Part shown: positions 17,140-25,214 of the stretch, piece after piece | Layout: each line of letters starts with the position of its first letter | Numbering within the stretch: position 1 is the first letter of the stretch | Assembly: GCF_002188635.1 (NCBI RefSeq) | Contig: NZ_NINX01000043.1 | Location: forward strand, 62,001 to 126,000 | DNA: 64,000 nt | DNA from: Pigmentiphaga sp. NML030171 | GTDB lineage: Bacteria > Pseudomonadota > Gammaproteobacteria > Burkholderiales > Burkholderiaceae_B | Direction of reading: 5' to 3' | Made by a program: the position numbers and the translations under genes | The notes under the pieces: generated by a model | Databases searched by the model: none | Seen by the model: the letters and a program-made list of their open reading frames with translations, nothing else | What the model was told of the DNA's origin: nothing

Positions 17140-17988
17140 TCAGACCGTGGTGGTGGCCGCGCGCGGCAGATAGTGAAGTACCCGCTTCTCGGCCCAGACG
17201 ACGCCCGCGTAGGCGACGATGCCGATCAGCGTGAGCACCGCGATCGTGACGAACACGGCCGAAGTGTTGCCCTGCCCCTCGCCGTCGACCAGCAGGAAGC
17301 CCAGGCCCAGATTGCCCCCGACCAGTTCGCCCACGGTCACGCCGATGACGGCCAGCGTCGAGGCGATGCGCAGTCCCGAGAACAGCGCCGGCAGCGCCGA
17401 CGGGAACTCGACCAGGCGGAAGATCTGCCAACGGCTGGCATTGAGCGTGCGGACCAGGTTGACCATGTCGGGATCCACGGTGCGCACGGCCGACAGCACG
17501 TTGATCATGACCGGGAAGAACACGATCAGGATCGCCACCAGGATCTTCGGATAGATGGTATAGCCCAGCCACATCACGAACAGCGGCGCGAACGCCACCT
17601 TGGGCGCGATCTGCAGCGCCAGGATGTACGGCGACAGGATCGATTCCGTGGTGGGCGACAGGCCCAGCACCACGCCCACCACCAGGCCCAGCAGGGCGCC
17701 CAGGATGAAGCCGACGATCACCTCGAACGCGGTGATGCCGCTGTGCATGAGCAGCTCGCTGTTCTGCCACATGTGGCCGAACTCCTGGACGACCCGGCTG
17801 AAGCGGGGCAGGATGAATTCCGGCATGTTGAGCAGGCCGGGGCCCCATTCCCAGGCGGCCAGGAACACCAGCAGGACCAGCACGCTGCCGCTGGCCGTGG
17901 CGACCTTGCCCGAGAAGAACGGCCGGGCCGCCGGCTTGGCGGCGCCCGCCACGGCGGGCGCGTTTTCATTGGATACGGATACAGACAT
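17140..17988 (-). CDS. ABC transporter permease, SsuC/TauC type
   Basis: Inner-membrane permease (282 aa) of the nitrate/sulfonate/taurine class, with about six hydrophobic segments starting at VATASGSVLVLLVFLAAWEW and a cytoplasmic EAA-type loop (RTLNASRWQIFRLVEFPSALP) that contacts the ATPase. Start ATG 17988 shares one base with the stop of the upstream binding-protein gene (TAATG), a sign of tight coupling. It works with the adjacent binding protein and ATPase to import an unknown small organic anion or aromatic. Confidence 0.92.
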   Translation of the reverse strand: MSVSVSNENAPAVAGAAKPAARPFFSGKVATASGSVLVLLVFLAAWEWGPGLLNMPEFILPRFSRVVQEFGHMWQNSELLMHSGITAFEVIVGFILGALLGLVVGVVLGLSPTTESILSPYILALQIAPKVAFAPLFVMWLGYTIYPKILVAILIVFFPVMINVLSAVRTVDPDMVNLVRTLNASRWQIFRLVEFPSALPALFSGLRIASTLAVIGVTVGELVGGNLGLGFLLVDGEGQGNTSAVFVTIAVLTLIGIVAYAGVVWAEKRVLHYLPRAATTTV

Positions 17989-18983
17989 TACCGCTCAACC
18001 CCGACGAACTGGTTCGTATAAAGATCGGTCAAGGGCGCGGCCTTGGACACGATGCCTTCCGACACGTAGAACTTCTGCACCTCCGCCAGGCGGGCGGTAT
18101 CCATCTGGCCCAGCACCTTCTGGTCGGCGTACACGTACTTGTTGTACAGGCGCAGGATGCGCTCGAGCTTCTCTTCCTTGCCCTTGAAGGCCGGCGCGGC
18201 CTGCGCGTAGGTGGCGGCGGCGCTCTTGGGATCCTTCATCACGTCCTGCATGCCGCGCAGGGTCGCGCGCACCAGGCGCTTGATCAGGTCCGGATTCTTC
18301 TTGATCGTCTCGTCCGAGGCGATGATGGCCTGCGCCATGCTGTTGAAAGGCTTGTCGATCTTCAGGTATTCGACGTTGCCGTTGGTGGCCTCGTCGGCAT
18401 CGACCAGCCAGTCGGGCGTGGCGGCCATGCCCTCGGACTTGCCGGCGGCGAACAACTGCCAGACGCCGGCCGGGCCGGCTGCCTGGATGGACACATCGTT
18501 CTTGCTCAGGTTGTACTTCTTGAGCGTGCCCAGCAGCGCGTAGTAGGTCGTGTCGCTGTAAGAAATCACGGTCAGGGTCTTGCCCTTGAGGTCGGCCACC
18601 GACTTGATCGGGCCGTCCTTCTTGACCGCCAGCGCCGACAGCGAACCGGCGCCAAGCACGGCGACGGCCTTCACCGGCACGCCGTTGGCGCGGACGATGA
18701 TGGGCGTGTCGCCGATGGCGCCGCCGATCACGGCGTTGCCGGCGCCGATCTGCTTGGCGACGTCGACGCCGCCCTTGCCGAGCACGAAATTGACCTTGAT
18801 GTTCTCATCGGCGTAGTAGCCGCGCTGCTGCGCGATCATCCACGGGGCGAAGGCCGGCAGCGTGGGCGGGGCGGGCAACAGATAGTTCACTTCCTCGGGC
18901 GCGGCGTGGACGGCGAAGGGCGACGCGGCAACCACGGCGACGGCGGCCAGTTTGAAGCTGAACGAGACCAGAGCGTTTTTCAT
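17988..18983 (-). CDS. ABC transporter substrate-binding protein, SsuA/THI5-like
   Basis: Periplasmic binding protein (331 aa) with a cleavable signal peptide (KNALVSFSFKLAAVAVVAAS then AVHAAPEE). The mature part follows the SsuA/NMT1/THI5-like fold: QQRGYYADENIKVNF, then GAGNAVIGGAIGDTP, then VADLKGKTLTVISYS. Start ATG 18983. It is preceded by the ATPase gene (62 bp gap) and followed directly by the permease. The family takes sulfonates, pyrimidine precursors, riboflavin and aromatics, so the ligand stays open. Confidence 0.9.
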   Translation of the reverse strand: MKNALVSFSFKLAAVAVVAASPFAVHAAPEEVNYLLPAPPTLPAFAPWMIAQQRGYYADENIKVNFVLGKGGVDVAKQIGAGNAVIGGAIGDTPIIVRANGVPVKAVAVLGAGSLSALAVKKDGPIKSVADLKGKTLTVISYSDTTYYALLGTLKKYNLSKNDVSIQAAGPAGVWQLFAAGKSEGMAATPDWLVDADEATNGNVEYLKIDKPFNSMAQAIIASDETIKKNPDLIKRLVRATLRGMQDVMKDPKSAAATYAQAAPAFKGKEEKLERILRLYNKYVYADQKVLGQMDTARLAEVQKFYVSEGIVSKAAPLTDLYTNQFVGVER

Positions 18984-19045
18984 AGGGCTTCCTGTAAGAA
19001 TGGGCGCCCACGGGCGCGACGTGCGAGATCGGGGGGACGGGCGGT

Positions 19046-19831
19046 TCAATGCAGTTCGGCGGTTTCCTTGCCCACTTTCAGCAGTTCCATCAACCGCCCC
19101 TGCAGCGGGCCGATTTCCGGCAGCTTGCGCCGCTCCAGCGGGTTGTCCCGCATGGGCAGGTCGACGATGATTTCCTCGATGATGGTGCCGGGGCGCTCGC
19201 TCATCACCAGCAGGCGATCGGACAGCGCGATGGCCTCCACCAGGTCGTGGGTAATGAACAGCGCCGTCTTGCGTTTCTCGTACACCATCTTGGCCAGGTC
19301 CTGCTGCAGCACCATCTTGGTCTGCGCATCCAGCGCCGAGAAAGGTTCGTCCAGCAGCAGCACCTGCGGGTCGACGGCCAGCGTCCGGGCCAGGGCGGCG
19401 CGTTGGCGCATGCCGCCCGACAACTGGTAGGGGAAGTGTTCCTCGAATCCCTTCAGATGGCACTTGGCCAGCAGTTCGTCCGCGATCACCCTGCGCTCGC
19501 GGGCGGGGGCGCCGTCGATCTCCAGCCCCAGCTCGACGTTGGCCCGTATGGTGCGCCACGGCATCAGCAGGTCTTTCTGCAGCATGAACGCCACCTTGCG
19601 CACGGGCTTGGTGACGCGCTCGCCGCCCACGTAGACCTCGCCCTCGCTGGGCAGGTAAAGGCCCGCGCCCATGTTCAGCAACGTGCTCTTGCCGCAGCCG
19701 GACGGACCGATGATGGACACCACCTCGCCGCTGCGTATGCTGAGATTGACGTCCGTGACCGCGGTACGGGGCTGTCCCGTCTGGCGGTCCATGAAGCGCT
19801 TGCCAACCTTGCGGAACTCGATTTCATTCAT
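19046..19831 (-). CDS. ABC transporter ATP-binding protein, SsuB/TauB type
   Basis: 261-aa ATPase with Walker A GPSGCGKST, the Q-loop FMLQKDLLMPW, signature LSGGMRQRAALARTLA, Walker B QVLLLDEPFSALD and switch His in FITHDLVEA. It is the first gene of the operon ATPase, binding protein, permease, SDR, IclR-2, flavoprotein, and lies 133 bp downstream of the shared operator array. Start ATG 19831 (MNEIEFRKVG). Confidence 0.94.
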   Translation of the reverse strand: MNEIEFRKVGKRFMDRQTGQPRTAVTDVNLSIRSGEVVSIIGPSGCGKSTLLNMGAGLYLPSEGEVYVGGERVTKPVRKVAFMLQKDLLMPWRTIRANVELGLEIDGAPARERRVIADELLAKCHLKGFEEHFPYQLSGGMRQRAALARTLAVDPQVLLLDEPFSALDAQTKMVLQQDLAKMVYEKRKTALFITHDLVEAIALSDRLLVMSERPGTIIEEIIVDLPMRDNPLERRKLPEIGPLQGRLMELLKVGKETAELH

Positions 19832-19964
19832 GTTGCGGGCCTGTAGGAACCGGGTCTCGATTCAGCGGCGAACGGGAACGGAACCGCCCCGCCCCCGCGG
19901 TTGCGGGGGGCCGGACACTGCGATAGTGTTATTCCATCGCTGGGCCGGCATCGTTCGTCGTCTT

Positions 19965-20044
19965 AAATACGAAACCTCATCTCATATACGGAACAGTGGC
20001 AAAAATATAGCGCCTCGATTTTGGAGGCGCGACTGGGGTAAACC
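19965..20044 (-). promoter_or_regulatory. Putative IclR operator/promoter array, copy B
   Basis: Counterpart of the array at 7978-8055. On the minus strand, direct half-sites GTTCCGTAT and GTTTCGTAT lie 19-20 bp apart within the 32-bp core 19965-19996. AAATATAGC (20003-20011) and GGGTAAACC (20036-20044) follow on the plus strand in the same order as in copy A. Here TTCCGT and TATTTA with an 18-bp spacer could be -35 and -10. The whole gap 19832-20201 (370 bp) between the ATPase gene and folE otherwise shows nothing I can name. Confidence 0.65.
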
Positions 20045-20201
20045 ACTACCTAAGGCCTAGCAAACACCGGGCCAGGTCCAAGACCGGCCCCTGTACCGAG
20101 CAGGACGCGCCATGGCGGTGCGGCCTTGCACCATCCATGGTCAGAGAAACAGTGGGGGCGCACCCGTCCGGTGCGCGGCCATGGCGGACCGGCCGACCCG
20201 G

Positions 20202-20747
20202 TCAGCGGATCAGTTCGAGGAATTCGGCGCGCGTCGAGGGGTTTTCGCGGAATGCGCCCAGCATGACCGAACTGACCATGGAAGAGTTCTGCTTCTCGAC
20301 GCCACGCATCATCATGCACATGTGCTGGGCCTCGATGACCACGGCCACGCCCAGGGCATCGGTCACCTGCTGGACGGCCTCGGCGATCTGCAGACACAGA
20401 TTTTCCTGAATCTGGAGGCGGCGGGCGTACATGTCGACGATGCGCGCGACCTTGGATAGCCCCAGCACCTTGCCGTTGGGCAGGTAGGCCACGTGGGCCT
20501 TGCCGATGAAGGGCAGCAAGTGGTGCTCGCACAGGGAATACAGTTCGATGTTCTTGACCAGCACCATTTCATTGGTGTCGGACGAGAACAGGGCGCCGTT
20601 GACGATCTCGTCGAGGTTCTGCGTATATCCCTGGCACAGGTATTTCATGGCCTTGGCGGCGCGCTTGGGCGTATCGCGCAGGCCCTCCCGGCGCGGATCC
20701 TCGCCGAGCTGTTCGAGTATGGACGTGTAGTGCTGTTCGAGCGACAT
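20202..20747 (-). CDS. folE: GTP cyclohydrolase I
   Basis: First enzyme of tetrahydrofolate synthesis: GTP to dihydroneopterin triphosphate. At 181 aa it matches the compact FolE core. The zinc/active-site motif is visible as [17 protein letters not shown] (Cys and two His), with a second zinc Cys in [12 protein letters not shown]. Start ATG 20747 ([10 protein letters not shown]). It stands alone on the minus strand between the ABC operon promoter and murI; no other fol genes are in the window. Confidence 0.96.
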   Translation of the reverse strand: MSLEQHYTSILEQLGEDPRREGLRDTPKRAAKAMKYLCQGYTQNLDEIVNGALFSSDTNEMVLVKNIELYSLCEHHLLPFIGKAHVAYLPNGKVLGLSKVARIVDMYARRLQIQENLCLQIAEAVQQVTDALGVAVVIEAQHMCMMMRGVEKQNSSMVSSVMLGAFRENPSTRAEFLELIR

Positions 20748-20896
20748 GAAGGTTCCCGAGGTATCCGTGAAGACGGCGGCGCTGGGACCGGCCGGGCGCG
20801 GCGCGAAGGCCCGCGGAAGGCGTGAGGATACCCCATCGCCTGCGACGGAGCCGGAAAGGCCCTACCCCGCTCCCGAGTCGGGGCCGCCGTGCGGTC

Positions 20897-21703
20897 TCAG
20901 CAATATTGCAGGGGAAGGCGCTCGACCGTGGTCTCCCGCCCGGTCAGGCGGGCGATGCGCCGCGCGACCTCGGCCGGATCCCCGCTGGTCATGAAGGCCA
21001 CGCCGCCCTCGCCCGCCTCGCGCGCCAACCCATGGGCCAGCAATTGCCGCTGCAACTGGCGGGCGAACGGCACGCCCGTCTCCAGCACCGCCACGTCCGG
21101 CCCCACGTGGCGCCGGATCGGCTCGATCAGGAAGGGAAAGTGCGTGCAGCCCAGCACCAGGACGTCGGCGCCGCGCTCGACCAGTTCGGCCAGCGGCTCG
21201 GCCACCAGATGGTCGCGGTCCGGCGTCCAGCCTTCTTCGGCCAGCGACACCCAGCCGGGACAAGGCTTGAGCAGCACATCCACGCCGGGCGCCTCGCGCC
21301 GGACCAGCGCGTGGAAGCGGTCGCTCAGGAGGGTGCCCGTGGTGGCCAGCACCCCTATCACCCCGGAACGGGTCAACCGCACGGCCGGCTTGACAGCGGG
21401 CTCGATGCCGACGATGGGCAGTTCCGGGTAGCGGTCGCGCAGGGCATCCACCGCGACCGCCGTGGCGGTGTTGCAGGGGATGGCCACCGCCCTGGCCCCA
21501 TTCGAAAGGAAGAACTCCGCCAGGCGCAAGGCGCGCGCCACGATGTAGGCCGGCGTCTTCTCTCCATAGGGCAGGTGGCCGCTATCGGCCACGTACAGCA
21601 GGTCTTCATGGGGCAACGCCTGCCGGATGGCGCTCAGCACGCTGATGCCGCCCACGCCGGAGTCGAAGATGCCCAGGGGTCCGTCGTGAACGGCGAGGGT
21701 CAT
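20897..21703 (-). CDS. murI: Glutamate racemase
   Basis: Makes D-glutamate for peptidoglycan. 268 aa. The two catalytic cysteines are visible in IPCNTATAVAVD and LGCTHFPFLIEP, and the N-terminal substrate loop GIFDSGVGGISVL is intact. Start ATG 21703 (MTLAVHDGP). It is followed downstream by folE after about 150 bp and preceded by the gdx gene by 15 bp on the same strand, so it could be co-transcribed with gdx, although their functions are unrelated. Confidence 0.95.
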   Translation of the reverse strand: MTLAVHDGPLGIFDSGVGGISVLSAIRQALPHEDLLYVADSGHLPYGEKTPAYIVARALRLAEFFLSNGARAVAIPCNTATAVAVDALRDRYPELPIVGIEPAVKPAVRLTRSGVIGVLATTGTLLSDRFHALVRREAPGVDVLLKPCPGWVSLAEEGWTPDRDHLVAEPLAELVERGADVLVLGCTHFPFLIEPIRRHVGPDVAVLETGVPFARQLQRQLLAHGLAREAGEGGVAFMTSGDPAEVARRIARLTGRETTVERLPLQYC

Positions 21704-21718
21704 GGGATGAAATGCACG

Positions 21719-22033
21719 CTAGGAAGCCAGTTTCAGCCCTATGATACCTGCGACGATCAGCCCCAGGCTGACCAGGCGCGCCGGGCTGGCAGCCTCGCCG
21801 AACAGCAGGATGCCCAGGGCGGCAGTCCCCACGGCGCCAACCCCCACCCAGATGGCATAGGCGGTTCCCACGGGCAGCGTGCGCATCGCCACGCCCAGCA
21901 ATCCCATGCTGACGACGATGGCGGTGACAGTGCCCACCGACGGCCACAGCCGCGTGAATCCATGCGTGTACTTCAAGCCGATCGCCCAGCCGACCTCCAT
22001 CAGTCCGGCGATGATCAAAAGGGTCCAAGCCAT
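21719..22033 (-). CDS. gdx: Guanidinium exporter Gdx (SugE), SMR family
   Basis: Four-helix small multidrug resistance protein (104 aa from ATG 22033; ATG 22036 would add one Met). The membrane-embedded Glu of the substrate site is in [19 protein letters not shown], which closely follows the Gdx/SugE consensus rather than EmrE. Gdx exports guanidinium in exchange for protons as an antiparallel dimer. The functional call is strongly backed by the guanidine-II riboswitch directly upstream. The ribosome site AGGAAG lies between the second hairpin and the start. Confidence 0.93.
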   Translation of the reverse strand: MAWTLLIIAGLMEVGWAIGLKYTHGFTRLWPSVGTVTAIVVSMGLLGVAMRTLPVGTAYAIWVGVGAVGTAALGILLFGEAASPARLVSLGLIVAGIIGLKLAS

Positions 22034-22049
22034 CATTTTCTTCCTGGTT

Positions 22050-22093
22050 GCGGGGCCGTCCCCATTCGTCATGACCAGCGGGGTCGTCCCCGC
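22050..22093 (-). ncRNA. Guanidine-II (mini-ykkC) riboswitch
   Basis: Read on the minus strand, two small hairpins each present the hallmark ACGR tetraloop: GCGGGGACGACCCCGC (22093-22078, 6-bp stem, loop ACGA) and GGGGACGGCCCC (22063-22052, 4-bp stem, loop ACGG). They are separated by 14 nt. The ribosome site AGGAAG of gdx follows within 10 bases, matching the family layout in which guanidinium stabilises the two hairpins and frees the ribosome site. Position in front of an SMR exporter is the commonest genomic context of this class. Confidence 0.88.
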
Positions 22094-22096
22094 GTC

Positions 22097-22156
22097 GCTC
22101 CGTCCCTATTTAAACGCCGGGAAACGCTTCAGCACCATGCTCCGTCCCTTTTTAAA
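22097..22156. repeat. Short direct repeat in the gdx-gdhA intergenic gap
   Basis: The 18-mers GCTCCGTCCCTATTTAAA (22097-22114) and GCTCCGTCCCTTTTTAAA (22139-22156) differ at one base and lie 42 bp apart. The AT-rich ends could be promoter elements for gdx or binding sites. The rest of the 320-bp gap 22034-22353 contains the riboswitch and the gdhA leader. Confidence 0.5.
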
Positions 22157-22353
22157 AATCGCACTAAATACGTGCATAAAGTCGTCGTTTACCGACATGA
22201 TGACGGAAAAACGCGATTACAATGCCGCGTTTTTTCGGTGCAACGCACCACATCAGAGCAATTGCCGCACGCAAAAGGTGCAGCCCTCGATGCCGCTCGC
22301 AGCTCGCTGCGGCAGGACGACCCCAAGCGCCCGGACATTCAACGGAGCCGATA

Positions 22354-23697
22354 TTGAAACACGCCAGCCTAGACAGCTTTCTCTCGCAGGTCGCCCTGCG
22401 CGATCCTCACCAGCCGGAGTTCCTGCAAGCCGTCAAGGAGGTCATGACCAGCCTCTGGCCTTTCCTGCAGAAACACCCGCGCTACGCCGAACATGGCCTG
22501 CTGGAGCGGTTGGTGGAATCCGAGCGCATCATCCAGTTCCGCGTCTGCTGGGTCGATGACCGGGGCCAGACCCAGGTCAACCGCGGCTTCCGCATCCAGC
22601 ACAACTCGGCCATCGGCCCGTTCAAGGGCGGCATGCGGCTGCACCCGTCGGTCAACCTGTCGATCCTGCGCTTCCTGGCATTCGAACAGACCTTCAAGAA
22701 CTCGCTGACCACCCTGCCCATGGGCGGCGGCAAGGGCGGCTCCGACTTCGACCCTAAGGGCAAGAGCGACGGCGAAGTCATGCGCTTCTGCCAGGCCCTG
22801 ATGGCGGAACTGTACCGCCACCTCGGCCCCGACACCGACGTGCCCGCCGGCGACATCGGCGTGGGTGCGCGCGAAGTGGGCTTCATGGCCGGCATGATGA
22901 AGAAGCTGTCCAACAGCGCGTCGGCGGTGTTCACCGGCAAGGGCCTGGCCTTCGGCGGCAGCCTGATGCGTCCCGAGGCCACCGGCTACGGCACCATCTA
23001 TTTCGCCGAGCAGATGCTGTATCGCAAGAACCAGAGCTTCGACGGCAAGTCCGTGTCGATCTCCGGCTCGGGCAACGTCGCGCAGTACGCCGCCGAAAAA
23101 GCGCTGGACCTGGGCGCGAAGGTCGTGAGCCTGTCCGACTCCGACGGCACGCTGTACGTGAAGGACGGCATCGGCGTCGACATGCTCAAGGAGATCATGG
23201 ACCTCAAGAACGTCCAACGCGGCCGCCTGGCCGACTTCGCCTCGCGCAACAAGCTGTCGTTCGAAGCCGGCAAGCGCCCCTGGCACATCCCGGTCGACAT
23301 CGCCCTGCCCTGCGCCACCCAGAACGAACTCGACCACAACGACGCCGAGACCCTGGTCCGCAACGGCGTCCTGTGCGTGGCCGAAGGCGCGAACATGCCC
23401 TCGACGCTGGAAGCCGTGGACGTCTTCACCCGGGCCGGCACCCTGTACGCCCCCGGCAAGGCCAGCAACGCCGGCGGCGTGGCCGTGTCGGGCCTGGAAA
23501 TGGCGCAGAACTCGCAACGCCTGTCGTGGCACCACGCCGAAGTCGACGAGCGCCTGCGCGCCATCATGAAGGACATCCACGAGAACTGCGTGCGCCACGG
23601 CAGCCGCGCCGACGGCTCCATCAACTACGTAGACGGCGCGAACATCGCCGGCTTCGTGAAGGTGGCCGACGCGATGCTGGCGCAAGGGGTGTATTAA
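22354..23697 (+). CDS. gdhA: NADP-specific glutamate dehydrogenase
   Basis: Ammonium assimilation: 2-oxoglutarate + NH4 + NADPH to glutamate. From TTG 22354 (decoded MKHASLDSFL) the protein is 447 aa, exactly the length of E. coli GdhA, and is collinear with it: catalytic Lys region PMGGGKGGSDFDPKGKS, GDIGVGAREVGFM, NADP fold SISGSGNVAQYAAEKA. No ATG is available at the right place; an ACGGAG ribosome site lies 6 bases before the TTG. It is divergent from gdx and convergent with the AI-2E transporter gene, separated by a strong terminator. Confidence 0.95.
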   Translation: MKHASLDSFLSQVALRDPHQPEFLQAVKEVMTSLWPFLQKHPRYAEHGLLERLVESERIIQFRVCWVDDRGQTQVNRGFRIQHNSAIGPFKGGMRLHPSVNLSILRFLAFEQTFKNSLTTLPMGGGKGGSDFDPKGKSDGEVMRFCQALMAELYRHLGPDTDVPAGDIGVGAREVGFMAGMMKKLSNSASAVFTGKGLAFGGSLMRPEATGYGTIYFAEQMLYRKNQSFDGKSVSISGSGNVAQYAAEKALDLGAKVVSLSDSDGTLYVKDGIGVDMLKEIMDLKNVQRGRLADFASRNKLSFEAGKRPWHIPVDIALPCATQNELDHNDAETLVRNGVLCVAEGANMPSTLEAVDVFTRAGTLYAPGKASNAGGVAVSGLEMAQNSQRLSWHHAEVDERLRAIMKDIHENCVRHGSRADGSINYVDGANIAGFVKVADAMLAQGVY

Positions 23698-23701
23698 TTC
23701 A

Positions 23702-23787
23702 GTCCCCCCCTACGCCCTTACGGGCGCCCCCCCAGGGGGCGATGCGCGAGGACCGGCGGAGCCGGATCCTCCGCATCCTGGGTCTAG
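23702..23787. repeat. Dispersed GC-rich intergenic repeat, copy 2
   Basis: Begins 5 bp after the gdhA stop: CCCCCCTACGCCCTTACGGG, a C/G block CCCCCCCAGGGGGC, then GGACCGGCGGAGCCGGATCC and the outer end CCTGGGTCTAG. Same element as copy 1 in the opposite orientation, with the first hairpin changed (ACGCCC...GGGCG) but still base-paired, which suggests selection for structure. Confidence 0.75.
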
Positions 23788-23849
23788 TACGGTTATCCTG
23801 GTTTGGAGCAGTGATGCTTCGCTGGCTGCCAGCAGTTGGAAATGAAGAA

Positions 23850-23884
23850 AAAATGGCCTCGCTTTGTGAAAGCGAGGCCATTTT
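23850..23884. terminator. Strong bidirectional terminator between gdhA and the AI-2E transporter gene
   Basis: A perfect 16-bp stem with a 3-nt GTG loop: AAAATGGCCTCGCTTT / AAAGCGAGGCCATTTT, followed by TGTTTTG. A-tract on one side and T-tract on the other make it a rho-independent terminator in both directions, fitting two convergent genes. Confidence 0.9.
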
Positions 23885-23891
23885 GTTTTGC

Positions 23892-24046
23892 CCCCTACCC
23901 AGGGCGCCGCGGATCCGGCTTCGCCGGTCCGCCAGTGCCGCCCCCTTGAGGGGGAGCGGCCGGAGGCCGCATGGGGGTGGGCTTTCCTTCCGGTCCGCCA
24001 GTGCCGCCCCCTGGGGGGCGCGCGTAAGCGCGTAGGGGGGGGCTTC
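23892..24046. repeat. Dispersed GC-rich intergenic repeat, about 1.5 tandem copies (copy 3)
   Basis: First unit: CCAGGGCGCCGCGGATCCGG, then the CCCCCTTGAGGGGG block and AGCGGCCGGAGGCCGC. Second partial unit: CCGGTCCGCCAGTGCCGCCC, CCCCCTGGGGGG and CGCGCGTAAGCGCGTAGGGG. It shows both variants of the terminal hairpin (GGCC-type and CGCGCGTAAGCGCG-type) side by side. It lies at the 3' end of the AI-2E transporter frame. Confidence 0.75.
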
Positions 24047-25106
24047 CTCTAGGGGGGCTTTCCTCTCGTAGCCATTCGCGCCAGATCGCGACCAGCAGGG
24101 CCATCAGGACCGGGCCGACGAAAAGGCCGACCAGGCCCATGGTTTGTACGCCGCCCACCAGGCCGATGAAGGTAGGCAGGAAGGGAAGCTTGACGGGGCC
24201 GCCCACCAGGCGGGGGCGCAGGGTCTTGTCGACGATGAAGAGTTCCAGCGTGCCCCAGGCGAACAACCCGATGCCGGCGATGAGCTTGCCCGAGCCGACC
24301 AGGTACAGCGAGACCATGGTGAAGGCCAGCGGAGCGCCGCCGGGCACCAGGGCCATGAAGCCGGTGATCAGCCCCAGCAGGGCCGGCGACGGCACGCCGG
24401 CTATCCAGTAGGCCGTGCCCAGCACGACGGCTTCGCCGATGGCGATCAGGCCCATGCCGGTCACGGTCGCGCTGATGGTGGCCGGCACCACGCGCGAAAG
24501 CCGGGTCCAGCGCACCGGCAGTACCCGTTCGCCCACGGTATCGAGCTGGCCGACCATGCGCTCGCCGTCCTTGTAGACGAAGAACAGGATGATCAGCATG
24601 AACACCACCGTCAGCGCCAGGTGGAAGACATTGCCCGTGGTGGACAGCACCACGCGGTAGATGTTGCCCAGGTGCTCGCCGCTGATCAGTTGTACCCAGG
24701 CGCCCAGCGCATGCGGCCGCGACAGGTGTTCTTCCCAGTATCCCGCCAGGCGCTCGCCGATCAGCGGCAGCCCCGTCACCCAGTGCGGAACGGCCAGGCC
24801 TTCGCGATTGGCCTCGAGCAGCCAGCGGATGAGGTTGCTGGCCTCCTGGATGGCATAGGACAGCCCGTAGGCGAAGGGCACGATCAGCCCGACCACGATG
24901 ACCAGCAGCGCGCCGGAGGCCGCCAGCGTCGTGCGCCCGCCGCAGACGCGGACCCAGCGCCGGTACAGGGGCCAGCTGGCCAGGCCGATGATCAGCGCCG
25001 CCAGGCCGGGAACGAGGAACCCGCTGAAGAAGTAGGCGCCGGCCAGCAGCATCAGGATCAGCAGCCAGCGGGCCACGAGGCGGGCGGAAAAGACAGGAAG
25101 CGTCAT
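23895..25106 (-). CDS. AI-2E family transporter (PerM/YdiK-like membrane protein) with repeat-encoded tail
   Basis: Polytopic inner-membrane protein (403 aa) of the AI-2 exporter-like/PerM family, with eight or so hydrophobic segments and the family core AIGEAVVLGTAYWIAGVPSP and FMALVPGGAPLAF. Start ATG 25106 (MTLPVFSARL). The native domain ends near residue 345 (AIWREWLREE). The last 50 or so residues (ESPPRGSPPLRAYARPPGGG onward) are translated from the dispersed repeat, so the real stop appears to have been lost or replaced by repeat insertion. Substrate unknown; family names based on AI-2 do not prove autoinducer transport. Confidence 0.88.
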   Translation of the reverse strand: MTLPVFSARLVARWLLILMLLAGAYFFSGFLVPGLAALIIGLASWPLYRRWVRVCGGRTTLAASGALLVIVVGLIVPFAYGLSYAIQEASNLIRWLLEANREGLAVPHWVTGLPLIGERLAGYWEEHLSRPHALGAWVQLISGEHLGNIYRVVLSTTGNVFHLALTVVFMLIILFFVYKDGERMVGQLDTVGERVLPVRWTRLSRVVPATISATVTGMGLIAIGEAVVLGTAYWIAGVPSPALLGLITGFMALVPGGAPLAFTMVSLYLVGSGKLIAGIGLFAWGTLELFIVDKTLRPRLVGGPVKLPFLPTFIGLVGGVQTMGLVGLFVGPVLMALLVAIWREWLREESPPRGSPPLRAYARPPGGGTGGPEGKPTPMRPPAAPPQGGGTGGPAKPDPRRPG

Positions 25107-25214
25107 GAATGGTCGCGAGCGGTGAGCCGAGGAACGTCGCCGACAACTGTACCAGTTGGCAGGCGCATTGCGGGGGACTGCCGCCGGATGGCCGGCGGTG
25201 GTATGTTCCGGCCC

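Noticed and set aside
19832-20201. Possible small gene or RNA in the gap before folE
   Set aside because: Apart from the operator array no convincing ORF, hairpin with U-tract or known RNA motif was seen.
20897-22033. gdx-murI as a functional operon
   Set aside because: They are only 15 bp apart and may be co-transcribed, but no functional link between guanidinium export and D-glutamate synthesis is apparent.
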